A stretch of DNA of 64,000 nt from positions 1,674,001 through 1,738,000 of the forward strand of contig NZ_CP096829.1 in assembly GCF_023272795.1 (NCBI RefSeq), read 5' to 3'. The stretch is from Flavobacterium humidisoli. Lineage in GTDB: Bacteria > Bacteroidota > Bacteroidia > Flavobacteriales > Flavobacteriaceae. The notes below the pieces were generated by a model. The model made no database searches, had not been told where the DNA came from, and worked only from the letters and a program-made list of their open reading frames with translations. Shown piece by piece: positions 62,139 through 64,000 of the stretch. Position numbers and translations under genes: made by a program. How positions within the stretch are numbered: the first letter of the stretch is position 1; each line of letters starts with the position of its first letter.

Positions 62139-63104
62139 TTATGGTTGTAGACTTAATTGTGTTTGTTCCTGACTTTCACCAGTTTTAACAATTTGCATGG
62201 TCGTAATTTTTGAAAATTTTCTCTTTCTTTTTTTTGGATTTAAAGTGTCGAGTTCAAGTGTGATAGGTAGATTGTAAAAAGTTCTAACTTTCCTTCCCGC
62301 GATTTCGCCCGGAGTCCATTTTATAGATTTTTCCAAAACTCGAATAGCTTCTTCCCCAGTTCCAAAACCAAGATCTTCAATAGTTTTTATTTCATTTAGT
62401 TTTCCGTCTTTTTCAATAACAAAAGACATTTTGATAACTCCGGTAGACTTTTTTAACTCTTTGGGTATTTTAAATTCAGATTTAAAAGCTTCGTAAAATA
62501 CATTTATTCCTCCAGGGTAATCAGGTATGACATCAATTGACACACTTCCATAGACGGTATTGTCTTTATAAATATCATTATTGGCTATCGTTTCTCCGCA
62601 TTCTGTTTTTACGAAAGAAAAGGATTTTTTGCTTTTTAAAGGAGAGCCATTTTTAGATTTTGTTTTGCTAACGGTTGTTGGTTTAGTAGTGATTACTTCC
62701 TGCTTTTCGTTAGATTGAGTTTTTAGAGAAGGAGAATTTTCAATTATTTCAATTTTCTCGATTTTTTGTTTGTTCCCTTCTTTGTTCTGACAGCTAAATA
62801 AAGTGCTTCCCATTGCAATAAATAAAGCCAGTAAAAACATTTTATGAAAATGCGTTTGTGTATAAAGCACCTTACTGGGAATTTGGATTGTTATCGAATC
62901 AAGTTGAGATTTTTTAAATTTTCCACATATTTTATTGCCTTGATTGCTAACAATGTATTGCTGAATTTCTTCTGGAAGCATAGAACTAAAATCAACAACA
63001 GTTTTAGAGCAGCTCATGCAGAAACGGCCATTTTCATTTGGCGTCATTTCGTTCCAGTCTTCAGAGCATGGTTCAGGAATGCTGATTTTGTAATTTCTTT
63101 CCAT
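62139..63104 (-). CDS. TonB-like protein with Cys-rich N-terminal domain (copy 1)
   Basis: 321 residues with the same Cys-rich start (FCMSCSK and KICGKFKKSQLD), a transmembrane segment and a longer periplasmic linker. The TonB C-terminal domain ends near WTPGEIAGRKVR, followed by a basic extension of about 35 residues (KKRKRKFSK). The sequence before its start codon (ATTCAGATATCAGAGATTAA) matches that before copy 2 almost exactly, so the duplication included the promoter. First gene of the three on the minus strand. Confidence 0.85.
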   Translation of the reverse strand: MERNYKISIPEPCSEDWNEMTPNENGRFCMSCSKTVVDFSSMLPEEIQQYIVSNQGNKICGKFKKSQLDSITIQIPSKVLYTQTHFHKMFLLALFIAMGSTLFSCQNKEGNKQKIEKIEIIENSPSLKTQSNEKQEVITTKPTTVSKTKSKNGSPLKSKKSFSFVKTECGETIANNDIYKDNTVYGSVSIDVIPDYPGGINVFYEAFKSEFKIPKELKKSTGVIKMSFVIEKDGKLNEIKTIEDLGFGTGEEAIRVLEKSIKWTPGEIAGRKVRTFYNLPITLELDTLNPKKRKRKFSKITTMQIVKTGESQEQTQLSLQP

Positions 63105-63164
63105 ATTCAGATATCAGAGATTAAATGTAATAAAAATAAGTTCTAAAATCCTATTTTTGCAATT

Positions 63165-63608
63165 ATGATAAATCCTTTTACAGACGAATATTTTATGAAA
63201 AAAGCTTTGCAGGAAGCTGAAATGGCTTTTGAAAAAGGCGAAATTCCTGTTGGCGCTGTAATTGTTGTTGCCGATAAAGTAATTGCAAGCAGTCATAATT
63301 TGACCGAATTATTAAATGATGTTACAGCTCATGCTGAAATGCAATCTATCACAGCGGCAGCAAACTTTCTAGGCGGAAAATACTTAAAAGACTGTACGCT
63401 TTATGTAACTCTTGAACCCTGCCAAATGTGCGCCGGGGCTTTGTATTGGAGTCAGATTTCTAAAATTGTTTTTGGCGCACGTGACGAACAACGCGGATTT
63501 TTGAATATGGGAACAAAACTGCATCCTAAAACAACTGTTGTTTCTGGCGTAATGGCAAACGAAGCTGCCGATTTAATGAAACGCTTTTTCTTGGAAAGAC
63601 GCAAATAA
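63165..63608 (+). CDS. tadA: tRNA adenosine(34) deaminase
   Basis: Zinc deaminase that converts A34 to inosine in tRNA-Arg. The 147 residues carry the zinc site H56-A-E58 and P85-C86-x-x-C89. The E58 residue is the proton shuttle. A cytosine or guanine deaminase paralogue is possible, but the LEPCQMCAGALYWSQI pattern is typical of TadA. It is divergent from the TonB cluster and 11 bases before a SUKH-like gene. Confidence 0.9.
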   Translation: MINPFTDEYFMKKALQEAEMAFEKGEIPVGAVIVVADKVIASSHNLTELLNDVTAHAEMQSITAAANFLGGKYLKDCTLYVTLEPCQMCAGALYWSQISKIVFGARDEQRGFLNMGTKLHPKTTVVSGVMANEAADLMKRFFLERRK

Positions 63609-63619
63609 TTTCAAATAGC

Positions 63620-64000
63620 ATGACAGATTTTTCCACAATAAAAAAGCTATTTGGTATTACAGAACTAAATGGTTTTACAAATGATGAAATTCAGGTTGTA
63701 AAAGATGTCTTCGGACAGCTTCCAAAAGTTTTTATTGATTATTATATTGAATTAGGTAAAATCCAAAACTTAAATCAAACGCAAGATTCTCTTGTAATTC
63801 ATGAAAGATTTCAATTCTACAATCACAATGATTATCTGATATTTTATACCGAAAACCAGCACGCTTGTGTTTGGGGAATTCATAAGGATAATTTGTCAAA
63901 TCCCAATCCGCCCGTTTATATGAGTTATGACGAAAAAGAATGGAATTTGGAAACCGAGACTTTGACAGACTTTTTTACTGCAATGGCTTTTCTTCAGGCT
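63620..64000 (+). CDS. SMI1/KNR4 (SUKH)-like protein, truncated by the window end
   Basis: ATG 63620, open to the last base (127 codons). LPKVFIDYYIELG near residues 33-45, then YLIFYTENQHACVWGIH and PPVYMSYDEKEW, match the SUKH superfamily, which includes immunity proteins against nuclease toxins and also housekeeping relatives. No toxin gene is visible, because the window ends. It lies directly after tadA and may be co-transcribed. Confidence 0.72.
   Translation, partial: MTDFSTIKKLFGITELNGFTNDEIQVVKDVFGQLPKVFIDYYIELGKIQNLNQTQDSLVIHERFQFYNHNDYLIFYTENQHACVWGIHKDNLSNPNPPVYMSYDEKEWNLETETLTDFFTAMAFLQA

Noticed and set aside
62844-63146. Plus-strand frames opposite the TonB-like genes that resemble each other (also at 61865-62092).
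   Set aside because: The resemblance follows from duplication of the sense-strand genes; both read antisense through the Cys-rich domain.

Overview
The window looks like chromosomal DNA of a Flavobacterium-type member of the Bacteroidota. The evidence is low G+C, promoters of the TTTG-N17-23-TAnnTTTG type, a GldA gliding-motility ATPase, GLPGLI, DUF3078 and DUF5686 proteins, several TonB-dependent receptors and TonB transducers, and flavobacterial interspersed palindromes. I saw no rRNA, tRNA, CRISPR, prophage or IS element.

Layout. 1-9.2 kb: pdhB, a DUF5686 outer-membrane protein, a DNA glycosylase, soluble (ppa) and membrane (hppA) pyrophosphatases, a deoxynucleoside kinase and an exported protein. 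9.4-15.4 kb: GLPGLI protein, TonB-receptor-like protein, large exported protein. 15.5-30 kb: methionine block with metK, a receptor, metY, a degenerate homoserine dehydrogenase, metX, a fused aspartokinase/homoserine dehydrogenase, an OsmC protein and a second sulfhydrylase. 30.6-41 kb: sulfate assimilation with an Rrf2 regulator, two TauE-type permeases, cysH, cysD, cysN, sulfite reductase, sirohaem genes and an NADPH:ferredoxin reductase. 42-47.8 kb: split metH, metF, a methyltransferase. 48-64 kb: symporter, PLP decarboxylase, receptor, gldA, two paralogous small barrels, a dGTPase-family gene, DUF3078, dxs, three tonB-like paralogues, tadA and a truncated SUKH-like gene.

Together the genes take sulfate to sulfide: CysDN makes APS, a four-cysteine CysH reduces it (no APS kinase gene seen), and sirohaem sulfite reductase completes the reduction with electrons probably from the ferredoxin reductase. 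Sulfide then enters homocysteine through MetX and MetY/MetZ, methionine through MetH and MetF, and SAM through MetK.

The most interesting part is the regulation. Two SAM-I riboswitches precede metX and metH. I also find four unannotated leader ORFs (17139, 20341, 23664, 23846) with Met/Cys codons. Each is followed 26-35 bases after its stop by an intrinsic terminator whose 5' arm can pair instead with a segment at or just after the end of the leader ORF. The pairing sequences vary among the four units but complementarity is kept, as expected for ribosome-mediated attenuation by methionine/cysteine supply. Two units are in series, one controls a TonB-dependent receptor, and two lie ahead of uncharacterised 58- and 66-residue proteins. 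Three of the promoters share a TTTGgTCG-A-rich element. A CTATN4-type operator candidate occurs at two of them and at the sulfate-assimilation promoter. metK has its own long leader with a short uORF.

Gaps over 300 bases: 16778-17328, 20176-20776, 23411-24627, 31907-32217, 41061-42029, 43035-43367 and 55799-56311. All hold regulatory RNA, promoters, repeats or gene remnants, described in the features. Bases 1-124 hold only a probable promoter.
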